Assembly (NCBI GenBank): GCA_964621785.1
Contig: CAZUPD010000028.1
Coordinates: forward strand, 1 to 64,000
Direction of reading: 5' to 3'
Source of the DNA: JACKDW01 sp964621785
Lineage (GTDB): Bacteria; Myxococcota_A; Polyangia; Nannocystales; Nannocystaceae
DNA length: 64,000 bases
The notes below the pieces were generated by a model, which saw only the letters and a program-made list of their open reading frames with translations, ran no database searches and was not told the DNA's origin. The position numbers were made by a program, and so were the translations under genes. Shown here piece after piece: positions 44,244-53,542 of the stretch (position 1 is the first letter of the stretch; each line of letters starts with the position of its first letter).

Positions 44244-47219
44244 ATGGCAAAACGATTTGGGCGGGGGCCCGTACTCATCGGGATCGCCGGCATCTTGGCC
44301 GTGCTCGGACTTTTATGGTTTCGCAGTGGCGGAACGGATGAAGCTTCGGAACAGGTTGAAAAAGACATGTTCGAACAACGCCCGCGGGGAACTTTCGAAG
44401 GGTCCCGCGACGTGCCCGATGCTCGCCGGGCGTTGCTGCGCGCGGCCAAGGCCACGGTCGCCGGCCATGTCACCGATCCCGAGGGGCATCCGATCGCCGG
44501 CGCAAACGTGTGTGTCAAGCTCGACTCTCCGCGGATTTTTCTCAAGCCGTTGGCGTCGCTGACATGTGCGACGAGTCGTGATGATGGCTCCTACCGGATC
44601 GAGGGCGTGTTGCCGGTCGAGGTTCGGGTCGTCGCCAGTGCACCGCACCACATCCCCGCGATCTACCGCAAGCCGGAGCGGGGGCCTCGCGCCACAGAGC
44701 TCGTACTGCAACCTGCGGGTGAGTACACCGAAATCGATATTGTTCTCAAGCCGGGCGGAGTGGAGGTTGCGGGCGTCGTTCGCGACATCAGCGGTGGCGA
44801 GATCGAAGGTGCCCAAGTTTCTGCCCAACATGCATATACACAATCGGCAGACGACGGCACGTTCTCACTGTGGCTCGAACCCGGAGAGGCATCGATCACG
44901 GCCCACGCGGAGGGGTATGCCAGCGACGATACTCACGGGGCTGTCCCCGGGCATTTTTTTGAGGTCCTACTGACCCCCGAGTCCGTACTGATCGGAAAGG
45001 TTGTGCATACAGATACTGGGGCGCCGGTCGCAGGCGTACCGGTGTTTCCGACAAAGAGTCGGTGGGGGCGCAGCCCTGTGACTTCGCGTGACGACGGAAC
45101 TTTTCGAATCGACGGTCTCAGTCCGGGGGGGTACAAGCCGGTCGCCGCCGGTGAGACGGTGTATGGAACCGCAGCCGCGACCGTACACCTCGGACTCGGC
45201 GAGACATCGGACGAAGTGGTGATCAGGGCCCATCCCGCATTTTTTGTCGAGGGCCACGTCCTCATCGCCGGAACCGAAGATACATGTCTCGATGGAAACG
45301 TCCGGCTTCACGAACCAGGCAAGAAACGCACGCTGAGCGAGTCCGTTCGCCACGATGGGAGCGTACGGTTCGAAGGGGTTTTGCCGGGGACCTACAACGT
45401 CGAAGTCCGGTGTTTCAATACCGTACCAGCGGATCACTATCCGGCACTCGAAGTTGTCGAACCGATCGCAGGCCAGGCCTGGGAGGTTTCTCCCGGGCTT
45501 GCGATCCGCGGAATCGTTGTAGACTCAAATGGTGAGCCGGTCGCCGAGCAACATGTTCTGGCGACCATGGTCTCGACCACCCTCGACCCGCGGGCGAAAC
45601 GAACGCCGTATTCGTTTGGCGAAGAAACCCACGAGGATGGGACGTTTGAGCTCGGGGGTCTCAAACCAGGGACGTACAAACTCCGGACCTACGGGGAGCG
45701 AGCTGGCCCCTTAGACATACCGGACGTCGAGCTGAGCGCGGACGATGTCGAAGATGTTCGCATCGAACTGCCGGGGGAAGGGGCGGTTCGCGGGCGGGTG
45801 ATCGACGAACGTGGCGAGCCCGTCGCCAATGTCAGCATCGACCTCGAGAGCCGGGAGCGGAGCCAGATGTGGAGCTCGAGGACCTCCACGCGCTCAGCCG
45901 ACGACGGAACGTTTGTGCTCGAGCATCTGCATCCCGGGAACTACCGGGCGACCGCCAGCCGCGGCTGGACATCGACCCTGCGCAAACCGGGAACCACCGA
46001 CGATGATACCCAGGGCGAGATGGTCGAGGTCGTCGCCGGTGAGGAGGCCGAGGTCGAGTTGCGTGTCGAGGCACGCGGAGCGACGATCCGCGGACGTGTG
46101 GTCGACGGTGCCGGCGGACCGATTGCAGATGCATTTTTATCGGCGACCCGCCAAAGCGATAGCGCGACCGCGACGGCTGCCAGTACCCGTCGAAGCGTGC
46201 GTTGGGGGCAGTGGGACCAACAGCCAGTCCTCACCGATACCGACGGCAGCTTTGCGATCGAGCACCTGACCGAAGGGGCGTATGTCGTTCGCGCCTATCG
46301 CAAGGGTGGTGGAGAAGGGTTGACCGAGGGCTGCCAAACCGACACCACCTGCGAGATTGTGATCCGGGATACGGGTGCCGTGTATGGTCAATTAACCCTG
46401 TCAGGAGGGCCAGCTCCGGAGGAATTCGATATTTCGCTGCGGGACCGCAGCACAGGCGTCTCCCGTCGGGATACGTTTTTTCGCACCGATGGCCAGTTTT
46501 CATTCGAGCAACTTCCCGGTGGGACCTATGAGGTCAACGCGTCGGCTGGCAAGGGCAACGCCGCGGGCGAGGTTACATTGGCCGATGGCGACGAAGTTCG
46601 CGGGTTTCGTCTCGATATGCAGGCCGCAGTGACGGTTCGGGGTACCCTAGTCGATCTTGATTCCGGCGAGCCAGTGTCGGGCATGCAGGTGCGGATCACA
46701 CCGAAGTTGGGGGGCTCGTGGGGTGGCGGAACCAGCGAAGGGCGCACAGAGATCAGTGATGCCCAGGGGAAGTTTGAAGTTGCAAATGCACCTTCGGGCC
46801 AGGTCCGTATCTCCGTGATGCCGCCCAGTTTCACGGGTGGCGACTACTTGTGGACCAACCTCAGTCGCACGATCCCGGCGGACAACGATGTCTACCCGCT
46901 ACCGCCGATCGAGCTGGTCAAGAAGCGTGTCGACACGGAGGAGACCAGCGGCGATCTGGGATACCGTCTGCGCCAGCGCAAGGCCGACGAGGAGTGGACC
47001 AACCGCGAGCTCGAGGTCGCCGTTGTCCTGCCCGGAGGGCCAGCTTCAAAGTCTGGACTCAAGGTCGGCGACGTCATCATCAGTGTCGATGGCCACGATG
47101 TGACCGGCGACAACCTCTACCGCTATTTTTCCCTGATTCATATCGCGGTCGGGAGCGCTGTGAATGTCGGGGTCAAGCGCGGGGAGAGCTTCAAGTTGGT
47201 CGCCGAACCGAAGCGCTGA
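44244..47219 (+). CDS. Membrane-anchored CarboxypepD_reg-repeat protein with C-terminal PDZ
   Basis: 991 residues. An N-terminal anchor helix (GPVLIGIAGILAVLGLLWF) is followed by about nine or ten beta-sandwich repeats of the carboxypeptidase regulatory-like type, each with a pattern such as GxVxDxxGxPVAGAxV ... TDxDGSFxIxxLxxGxY (for example GHVTDPEGHPIAGANV, GRVIDERGEPVANVSI). The C-terminus is a PDZ domain (VVLPGGPASKSGLKVGDVII). It projects outside the cytoplasmic membrane; binding rather than catalysis is likely. GCGAGG upstream of the ATG. Three iterated palindromes occur in it. Confidence 0.85.
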   Translation: MAKRFGRGPVLIGIAGILAVLGLLWFRSGGTDEASEQVEKDMFEQRPRGTFEGSRDVPDARRALLRAAKATVAGHVTDPEGHPIAGANVCVKLDSPRIFLKPLASLTCATSRDDGSYRIEGVLPVEVRVVASAPHHIPAIYRKPERGPRATELVLQPAGEYTEIDIVLKPGGVEVAGVVRDISGGEIEGAQVSAQHAYTQSADDGTFSLWLEPGEASITAHAEGYASDDTHGAVPGHFFEVLLTPESVLIGKVVHTDTGAPVAGVPVFPTKSRWGRSPVTSRDDGTFRIDGLSPGGYKPVAAGETVYGTAAATVHLGLGETSDEVVIRAHPAFFVEGHVLIAGTEDTCLDGNVRLHEPGKKRTLSESVRHDGSVRFEGVLPGTYNVEVRCFNTVPADHYPALEVVEPIAGQAWEVSPGLAIRGIVVDSNGEPVAEQHVLATMVSTTLDPRAKRTPYSFGEETHEDGTFELGGLKPGTYKLRTYGERAGPLDIPDVELSADDVEDVRIELPGEGAVRGRVIDERGEPVANVSIDLESRERSQMWSSRTSTRSADDGTFVLEHLHPGNYRATASRGWTSTLRKPGTTDDDTQGEMVEVVAGEEAEVELRVEARGATIRGRVVDGAGGPIADAFLSATRQSDSATATAASTRRSVRWGQWDQQPVLTDTDGSFAIEHLTEGAYVVRAYRKGGGEGLTEGCQTDTTCEIVIRDTGAVYGQLTLSGGPAPEEFDISLRDRSTGVSRRDTFFRTDGQFSFEQLPGGTYEVNASAGKGNAAGEVTLADGDEVRGFRLDMQAAVTVRGTLVDLDSGEPVSGMQVRITPKLGGSWGGGTSEGRTEISDAQGKFEVANAPSGQVRISVMPPSFTGGDYLWTNLSRTIPADNDVYPLPPIELVKKRVDTEETSGDLGYRLRQRKADEEWTNRELEVAVVLPGGPASKSGLKVGDVIISVDGHDVTGDNLYRYFSLIHIAVGSAVNVGVKRGESFKLVAEPKR

Positions 47220-47265
47220 AGGAACAACATGCGGTCCTATCGGCGCGAGGCGTCGAAGGACCGTG

Positions 47266-49179
47266 TCATGGCTCGTACCAAATCGGACTGGTCCAGGCCC
47301 GCTCCTGGATGGTTTTGGGCATCTCGGGATCATCGCAGACATCCGGGCGTTCATCCTCGGCGAGTGACTGACAATCGCGTGTGCTCCAGCGGCATACGGG
47401 GTTTTCGAGAACCCTTGCATAGTAAAATGCCGACTCGTCCGGGTTGAAATTTGGATCTTGCCAGACTGTGCACAAGCTGTCGGCACCGAGCCCCTGCGGC
47501 GCGCAGGTGTCGAGGTCGACACTTGCCCCGGTGTCCTCGCCGGCGACGTCGAAAACCTCGATATGCTGGTTCCCTTGGCTGTCGAGCCAACCCTTGATGA
47601 TTTGGACCCGTTGCAGTGGGGTGCCCGGCTGATCGTTTGTTCCCGGATCTTTGAGTGCAGATACAATGAATTTTGGGTCGTCGTGGCTCGGTGGGCGTGG
47701 AAGGAGGTCCGCGCCCATCGGAACTCCGCCCGCGTAGGCTCGCTTCAACAGATCTGGGCTTTTGCACAGGTCGTCGGCGTAGTTCCACCCGCCAAACAGT
47801 CGGACGACCATTCGCGGTCCGCTGGTGCCGTAGACCTCACGCCGCTTCATGGCGTCGAACAGGGCCTCGCGCGAGTTTTCCTCGGCCCACACGGCGATCA
47901 ACCCCCCGGGGCTGTTGCGCGGGCCGGCGGGGACCGAGCCGGTCAGGCGGGCGAGGGCATCCTGTTCGCGGCGACCGAAGTGTCCCGGATAACCTGATTC
48001 TTTGACCATGCCAGGTGTCCCGTTGTGGGTATCGGTGCTGGCCATGATTCCGAGTTTGAGCGGGTTGATACCGATCTGTTCGGCCTGTTCGATGCCCCGC
48101 AACAGGGCGCCGCGGACAAAATCCCGGCGACTGAGACATCCGCCGTTGACCATGCCTTGGCCACCGACGCCATCGCCACAATCGTCAAACGGCTCCCTGC
48201 GCAGTTTTTCAAAGTTACAAAACTCGTCGGGCGCACCGAGGATCCCCGAGACCCCGTTTTGACACTCCGAGTCACCCTTGTGTTGAAAGACCTCCATCAG
48301 CGGTTCCATCCGCGACTGCAGTTGGGCTGCCGCCGCATCTTCGGGGCTGTCGCCGTATTGGGGGTTGAACAGGTTGCCGTTGCTCCAATTGGAATTGTGG
48401 GGGATCGACAGGACATCGCAGCCCTTGAGGTCGTCGATGCAATCGTTGCGCAGCCTGGCCCATAGACCAGCAGCCTCGGGTTCTTCGTAGTGGCTGATCG
48501 GGATCGTCGGCACCTGGCTCGAGCGGAAGATGATGTTGCGGTGAAGGTTGGACAGCTGGCGGGCGGCCGACCATTCATAGCCGATGAAGGCCGTAAACTC
48601 GCAGGCGTCGGTGCGGTCGTAGGCGGCCTCGGTCGCGGCGATCTGCCGGGCCCACACTTCACCGGCGAGCGCGAGGCAGTCGATGCCATCCGCGCCACAA
48701 ATTTCGTCAAACCGCTTGGGATCACTGCGCGAGAGGCCGATGCCAAACTGCACCAGAGCCTCCGTTGTCCCCGCGCGTAGGCCCTGACACAGGTCCGAGT
48801 CGTAGGCGGCGTTGCCTGGATTTGTGCATACATGTACCTCGGCGAGGTATTCGGCGTGATCGGTCACAGCTGCAAAGTCGAGCGGCCGATCGAGACGGAC
48901 TGTCTGGGTCCCCTCGCCATCGCGTGAGAGTGGGGGGAGGGTGACGGGCTCACCGCGGGCAAAACGGTAGGCGTCCTCGGGCGTGTTGCGAACGTCGTTG
49001 ATCGATGCGTCGAACGAATTCGATGTATGGACATGAAGATCACCGAAGTACACGTTGCGCAGGGGATTGTGGTCGGCACACGGTTCACGGGCATCGATCC
49101 ACGGTTCCGGGGCAGGGGCGCTATCGTTGCAGGCCACCAGTGAAGCGGCGAGCAGACACGTGCATATCAAACGAGTCAT
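47266..49179 (-). CDS. DUF3604 lipoprotein (PHP-like putative phosphoesterase)
   Basis: 637 residues. Signal peptide MTRLICTCLLAASLVAC with lipobox. Mature motifs of DUF3604: NVYFGDLHVHTSNSFDA with the metal-binding HxH, FAAVTDHAEYLAE, TAFIGYEWS, and MASTDTHNGTPG. The fold resembles PHP metallophosphoesterases, but the substrate is unknown. ATG 49179 overlaps the stop of the HupE/UreJ gene by four bases, so the two are coupled. PPIase, HupE/UreJ-2 and DUF3604 genes together form a recurrent neighbourhood as far as I recall. Confidence 0.88.
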   Translation of the reverse strand: MTRLICTCLLAASLVACNDSAPAPEPWIDAREPCADHNPLRNVYFGDLHVHTSNSFDASINDVRNTPEDAYRFARGEPVTLPPLSRDGEGTQTVRLDRPLDFAAVTDHAEYLAEVHVCTNPGNAAYDSDLCQGLRAGTTEALVQFGIGLSRSDPKRFDEICGADGIDCLALAGEVWARQIAATEAAYDRTDACEFTAFIGYEWSAARQLSNLHRNIIFRSSQVPTIPISHYEEPEAAGLWARLRNDCIDDLKGCDVLSIPHNSNWSNGNLFNPQYGDSPEDAAAAQLQSRMEPLMEVFQHKGDSECQNGVSGILGAPDEFCNFEKLRREPFDDCGDGVGGQGMVNGGCLSRRDFVRGALLRGIEQAEQIGINPLKLGIMASTDTHNGTPGMVKESGYPGHFGRREQDALARLTGSVPAGPRNSPGGLIAVWAEENSREALFDAMKRREVYGTSGPRMVVRLFGGWNYADDLCKSPDLLKRAYAGGVPMGADLLPRPPSHDDPKFIVSALKDPGTNDQPGTPLQRVQIIKGWLDSQGNQHIEVFDVAGEDTGASVDLDTCAPQGLGADSLCTVWQDPNFNPDESAFYYARVLENPVCRWSTRDCQSLAEDERPDVCDDPEMPKTIQERAWTSPIWYEP

Positions 49180-50249
49180 GGCGGAACGAGAGACGTGAGC
49201 ATGCGGGCGAGGGTCCACGCTGCTGCGACGATACCGAGGCAATAGCCGGCCGTCACTGTCAATCTTCGCCACGCCTGCGGCCGCAGGGAGATCGCAGTGG
49301 GCACGAGTAGGGCGAGCAGACCGGCGACGACACACAGCTGCCCCGCCTCGACACCGAGGTTAAACGCCGCAACGGCGAGGGCAAATGACCCCTCCCCGAG
49401 GCCGATCTCGCGAAGAGCCCCGGCGAAGCCACAACCGTGTAACAGGCCAAATCCCCCCGCCATCAGCCACGGATGCGAGGTCGAGAGTGTTGGTGAGGTT
49501 GCGGGAATCACGAGCTCACGGGCCAAGATGACGACCGAGAGGGCGATCAGAGCCTCGACGGGGGGCGACGGGAGTTGCAGTCCGAGGGCCGTCACGGCGA
49601 CCAACGCTAGGCTGTGACCGAGGGTGAAGGCTGTGATCGTGGCCACAAGGCGGCGGGCGAGTCGGCGGGTGGCGAACTTTGGCCCTGTCCGCTGGACCAC
49701 CGCGTGATCGAGCAACAGCCACACCAAGCCGAGCACAAATGCGAGGTGGTCGAGGCCCGCAGCGATGTGTTCGACACCGATGCTGAAGTAGCTCGTCGCC
49801 GAACGTCGGGTGTTCGATTGCGCCGCGTCAATCGTCACCGACGGGTGTGACGCGTTGAGGACGATCGAGCCGGGAGCCTGGGGAATTTGTAGATACAAAA
49901 CCGCGTCGACGAGACAGGCATCGAGCCCGGATAGGGTCACTTCGCCGCGCAACTCTCCGTCGCACGTAAACAGCTGCGACCAGGTTTGAGGTCCGAGATG
50001 GGCGCGCGTCGCTGCCATGCGACAGGTCGCAGGCACGACGAGAGTGAGTGATTCGAGCCCCCGCGAAGGGTCGGAAAACACGGGTCCGCGATTCGGATTG
50101 TGCACCGTCACCCGGTACGCGTTGTGTTCAACATGCATCACACGTACAGCGAGAGCCCGAAACTCGTGGGCGTGTGCGGTGATTGGGAGAAAAGAACATG
50201 TGCACGCAATGAGTGCGGAGGTGAAAAAAACGCAGAAGTCGCCGCTCAT
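49176..50249 (-). CDS. HupE/UreJ-family membrane protein
   Basis: 357 residues. A signal-like helix ends near ITAHAHEFRALAV, where the His-rich mature start is typical. An extracytoplasmic beta-rich domain reaches about 165. Six to seven TM helices follow with the HupE/UreJ motifs GVEHIAAGLDHLAFVLGLV, FTLGHSLALVAV, VEALIALSVV, FGLLHGCGFAGAL and FNLGVEAGQ. His and Asp in these helices suggest transport of a metal such as nickel or cobalt. Its role beside DUF3604 is unknown. ATG 50249 chosen for a proper signal. Confidence 0.87.
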   Translation of the reverse strand: MSGDFCVFFTSALIACTCSFLPITAHAHEFRALAVRVMHVEHNAYRVTVHNPNRGPVFSDPSRGLESLTLVVPATCRMAATRAHLGPQTWSQLFTCDGELRGEVTLSGLDACLVDAVLYLQIPQAPGSIVLNASHPSVTIDAAQSNTRRSATSYFSIGVEHIAAGLDHLAFVLGLVWLLLDHAVVQRTGPKFATRRLARRLVATITAFTLGHSLALVAVTALGLQLPSPPVEALIALSVVILARELVIPATSPTLSTSHPWLMAGGFGLLHGCGFAGALREIGLGEGSFALAVAAFNLGVEAGQLCVVAGLLALLVPTAISLRPQAWRRLTVTAGYCLGIVAAAWTLARMLTSLVPP

Positions 50250-50347
50250 TTTTTTGTATGAGCAATTGAGTTGAGCTGCGGGAAGTGCCCTTCGACGAAC
50301 CTGGGAAACCCCTCGCGTGTCGCCGCCCATCCACGACCTCCGGGGAC

Positions 50348-51199
50348 TCACGAGCTGGGCTCCGCAGCTTCGGACACGTCGATGTCGTAGTTGCTTCGCA
50401 AATCGGCCAACGCCTGTCGACGCAGGTGTGCACGCTGTGCTTCGGCCCAGTCCGCGACGACTGCGGCTCGGATATCTGAAAGGTCAGGTAGGTCGCCCGG
50501 CAGCTGTTCGTCGACCCGGACCAGATGCACGCCGTAGGGCGAGTGCCGCAATTCCCATGTGCCAACAGGTTGGGCGACAACCTGCTGGGCGAACACATTG
50601 CCAAACACCCCGGCGATCGCAGCTCGCGTCCGTGGTCCAAACCGTTGCCCGTGGGCAAACGGATGCCCAAGCGTCGCCGGATCGGGAGATTGGGGTCCAC
50701 GTAGTTGCTCGAGCAACGATTCAGCCTCCCGCTCGGGGGTGGCGGTCTCGGTCGGTGAGACAAATACATGGGTGAGGGCCGTGCGAGGGGGTCGCCGGTA
50801 ACGGTCGGGATGCTCGGCGAGAAACGCTTCGAGCTGCTCGTTGCTCGGAGACGCGAGCCCGGCTGCATCCTCGAGGACAAACTCCATTTTTTGGATCAAT
50901 CGCCGGCGAACGATCGGGTCCTCTAGCCCGAGTCCGAGGGCACGGGCTTCGCGAAACAACACCTCACGGTCGACGGAATGTTCGATCGCCTGCCGGAGTT
51001 CGGCATCGGTCGGCAAACGGCCAAGTCGCGCGCGCAGGTCATTGCGCAACTGCGACACCGCACTCGAACCGATCACAATCCGGTTATCCGGCGGTGGAGA
51101 TGGCTGAGCGATCGCTCCGTACACAGCGAGGAGGGCGGCTCCGGCGAGCAAAAAGTGAACCAGTGGCTCGCGCAAGCATGTCCGGAGAAACGTTCGCAT
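50348..51199 (-). CDS. Membrane-anchored parvulin-like peptidyl-prolyl isomerase
   Basis: 283 residues. N-terminal anchor helix LVHFLLAGAALLAVYGAIAQ, then a SurA/PpiC-like helical region (LRNDLRARLGRLPTDAEL, REALFREARALGLG-type pattern), then a PpiC/parvulin domain at about 150-250 (TALTHVFVSPTETATPER, GNVFAQQVVAQPVGTWELRHS, YGVHLVRVDEQLP). It likely assists folding of exported proteins, perhaps the two downstream genes' products. ATG 51199 chosen because the anchor starts there. Confidence 0.85.
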   Translation of the reverse strand: MRTFLRTCLREPLVHFLLAGAALLAVYGAIAQPSPPPDNRIVIGSSAVSQLRNDLRARLGRLPTDAELRQAIEHSVDREVLFREARALGLGLEDPIVRRRLIQKMEFVLEDAAGLASPSNEQLEAFLAEHPDRYRRPPRTALTHVFVSPTETATPEREAESLLEQLRGPQSPDPATLGHPFAHGQRFGPRTRAAIAGVFGNVFAQQVVAQPVGTWELRHSPYGVHLVRVDEQLPGDLPDLSDIRAAVVADWAEAQRAHLRRQALADLRSNYDIDVSEAAEPSS

Positions 51200-51313
51200 G
51201 CCCAGTGGTCTGGGTAACACGGTTACCGGCGTGCCGATACAACGAAATTTTTGTCGCGAAAAAACGCGAACGGTCACCCGCTCGCGTGTTTGTTTGTGTC
51301 GTCTATGAAAAAC

Positions 51314-52144
51314 TCAGTCGGCCGAGAGCTTGCGCTTGAGTTCCTCGAGTTGGCTGTCGATCTGAGCTGCGGACAGGTCTGCTTCGACCACCTCCTCGGC
51401 GGGGGGCTGTGGCGGAGGAGCAGCAGCGGCAGTCGGATCGGCGGCGAGTTGCTTTTTTTCGTTTTCGGCGGCCTTGAGGGCCATCTTGTTTTTGAGTGCG
51501 GCGAGTTCGTCGTCGACCCCACTGCCGGCTTCGAGCGCCTTGAATTGCGACTCTAAACTGGTGTCCTCGAGGGCCATCCCCATCTCGGAGCTGGCCTCGG
51601 CCTCGGCCTCTAGCTGGGTGACGCGGTCGGCCATTCGCTCAAAGGTTGTAAATGCACTGGTGTTGTTGATCCCTGCCAGGGTCTCGTTGATTGTGCGTTG
51701 CGCTTCGGCCCGTTTTTGCCGCGAGACCAGCAGGTTGCGTTTGCGTTTGGCCTCTTCGATCTTGCTGTCGAGGCCGCGCAGGGCTTCTTTGAGCTTGCTG
51801 ACCGAATCGAGTTGGGCGTCCCACTGGCTCTTGAGTTGGTTGGCGATCTCGTCGTGACTGGCCTTGCGCTGCAACGCGGCCCGGGCGAGGGTGTCGTCGC
51901 CGGCCCGCACTGCCAACATCGCTTTTTTCTCCCAGTCCGCGGCCTTGTGAGCTTCTTGCTCATACTGCTTCTTGAGCCGCTTTTCGTCTGCGATGGCGAC
52001 CGCAACTTGTTTTTTGGCCTCGACCAGTTGCTGCTTCATGTCGACCAGCACCTGGTTGAGCATCTTTTCCGGATCCTCGGCTTTGTTGATCAGCTCGTTG
52101 ATGTTGGACCGGAACAGAGTGCCAATGCGTGAAAAAAGTCCCAT
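51314..52144 (-). CDS. pspA: PspA/IM30 membrane-stress protein
   Basis: 276 residues, longer than E. coli PspA (222). The N-terminal amphipathic helix MGLFSRIGTLFRSNINELIN binds membranes. Long coiled coils follow (AEDPEKMLNQVLVDMKQQL, LVEAKKQVAVAIADEKRLKKQ). The extension at about 230-276 is a Pro/Ala/Glu linker (APPPQPPAEE) and an extra helix QIDSQLEELKRKLSAD, as in several non-enteric PspA proteins. It forms ESCRT-III-like oligomers that stabilise the cytoplasmic membrane. No pspF is nearby. The CesT-like gene lies three bases upstream on the same strand. Confidence 0.93.
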   Translation of the reverse strand: MGLFSRIGTLFRSNINELINKAEDPEKMLNQVLVDMKQQLVEAKKQVAVAIADEKRLKKQYEQEAHKAADWEKKAMLAVRAGDDTLARAALQRKASHDEIANQLKSQWDAQLDSVSKLKEALRGLDSKIEEAKRKRNLLVSRQKRAEAQRTINETLAGINNTSAFTTFERMADRVTQLEAEAEASSEMGMALEDTSLESQFKALEAGSGVDDELAALKNKMALKAAENEKKQLAADPTAAAAPPPQPPAEEVVEADLSAAQIDSQLEELKRKLSAD

Positions 52145-52147
52145 GAG

Positions 52148-52555
52148 TCAGCTCGCCTCCTCAGCCTTGGCGGGTCGCCACTTTGCGAGATCGTCGAGGT
52201 GGCGATCAAAGCCCATCGACATGTCATCAATCATGGCCTGAAACTCGTTGAAGTCCAGCGTTTCAGCCTGGGCGGCGCCCGACATCAACAACTGTTTGTC
52301 CTGCAGGCCATAGGCACAGTGGAGGAGGTCTTCGTTGAGCTCGAGGAGGCGGCGAAACAGACCTTCGCGATCCGGCGTGCTCTCGTCCAAGGTGAACACC
52401 GGACTGGTGAACAGGACGATCGGATCGTCGATCTTGACGACGATCTGCGAGAGGTGGACGTTGCCGGGGGAGACGACCCACGTACTCGCGTCGAGTTGTT
52501 CGTGGGCGAGGTCCATCCGCCGCATGTAGGATTCCAAGGTGTCGGAATAGCTCAT
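52148..52555 (-). CDS. CesT/YbjN-like small protein paired with PspA
   Basis: 135 residues. The alternating helix-sheet pattern (TWVVSPGNVHLSQIVVKIDD, PIVLFTSPVFTL, then LFRRLLELNEDLLHCAYGL and QDKQLLMSGAAQAETLDFNEF) matches the secretion-chaperone/YbjN-like fold. The last helix is FQAMIDDMSMGFDRHLDDL. In E. coli a small protein (YjfI) also precedes a PspA paralogue (YjfJ), a possible parallel. It ends three bases before pspA starts, so the two are co-transcribed. Function as a PspA partner is inferred from position. Confidence 0.75.
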   Translation of the reverse strand: MSYSDTLESYMRRMDLAHEQLDASTWVVSPGNVHLSQIVVKIDDPIVLFTSPVFTLDESTPDREGLFRRLLELNEDLLHCAYGLQDKQLLMSGAAQAETLDFNEFQAMIDDMSMGFDRHLDDLAKWRPAKAEEAS

Positions 52556-53080
52556 GAGGGGTGAGTATTTTATGCCCCAGCAGCGACGGGCGGCAACCGT
52601 TTACGAGCTCGCGCACGCGGTGCGACATCACGAAACCGCTTGAAACTTCCTGAGAACCGTATCCGGGCCGAGGTCGGAAATCTTTCTTTTGTTTGGCCCA
52701 CTGGATGAATCGTCGTTTGCGCGACGGCCTCGGCTGCCGGGTTCGATCGACAGACCCCCAAAGTATCTCGCCGACGAAGTTGACCGGCCACGGAGCCTGA
52801 GCCGAACTGCAGAGATCTTTTTCCAAGCGGTCGCGCATCGGTGCGACCGACTGCCCGCGCGAAGTTGAAACTTTTCGAAAGAGAAGTGACGAGCTCGGCG
52901 ACACATCTTGCGCGAGGCAAAACGGTTGCACTTGCAAGCTCGTGGCCCGTCTTCCCGCGAACTCAAACCTGCGAGCAGGCTCACATCTGCCGTCGTGTCC
53001 ACGCAAATCGGCTTGTGTCCGATCCCTTGACTCCCAGCGAAAATCACGGCAGGTTCCGCCTTCACCCAAGCGGACACGTT
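52556..53080. other. 525-bp divergent intergenic region
   Basis: Separates the pspA unit from rpmB, so both promoters should be here. One iterated palindrome lies at 52927-52936. Open frames in it lack coding character. No other structure seen. Confidence 0.45.
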
Positions 53081-53317
53081 ATGTCGAAAGTTTGCCAAGT
53101 AACCGGAAAAAGCCCGCAAACGGGCATGAACGTCTCCCACTCGCACATCCGCACCAAAAAGCGGTCGTTGCCCAACCTCCATACCAAGCGGTTTTGGTTG
53201 GCCAGCGAAAACCGGTTTGTCCGGCTGCGAGTGAGCAACCACGGGCTGCGGATCATCGACAAACGCGGCATTGAGGTCATCGTCTCCGAGCTGCGTGCGC
53301 GGGGCGAAAAAGTCTAG
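53081..53317 (+). CDS. rpmB: 50S ribosomal protein L28
   Basis: 78 residues. Starts MSKVCQVTGKSPQTG, continues NVSHSHIRTKKRSLPNL, RFWLASENRFVRLRVS, and ends IIDKRGIEVIVSELRARGE: the full L28 pattern. It has a single Cys, so it is the zinc-independent form. It stands alone, with no rpmG neighbour. A strong hairpin follows at 53353. The ribosome site is weak. Confidence 0.95.
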   Translation: MSKVCQVTGKSPQTGMNVSHSHIRTKKRSLPNLHTKRFWLASENRFVRLRVSNHGLRIIDKRGIEVIVSELRARGEKV

Positions 53318-53352
53318 CCCGGGCGTCTCACCAAGATTCCGATGTCGAATCG

Positions 53353-53382
53353 ATGCGTGTAACAAATTGCTGTTACACGCAT
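53353..53382 (+). terminator. Hairpin downstream of rpmB
   Basis: Perfect 12-bp arms ATGCGTGTAACA / TGTTACACGCAT with a six-base loop, followed by TTGTCGTTG. The weak T-tract makes it an imperfect intrinsic terminator. Confidence 0.75.
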
Positions 53383-53542
53383 TTGTCGTTGTAAGCGGCC
53401 TGTTCGAAGCAAAGCTCGTATGGACAGACGAGCAAGGCCTCTGTTCGGTGCGTTGACAAGTGAGCTCACCGGTTCGCGGGCTCAAGGCCCCAAGTGACCA
53501 AGCAGCCTAAATCCATCTTTGAGCGGGACCTACGCCGCGACC

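Noticed and set aside
52570..52920. 116-codon minus-strand frame upstream of the PspA partner gene
   Set aside because: No domain or ribosome site; the region is better explained as the divergent promoter area.
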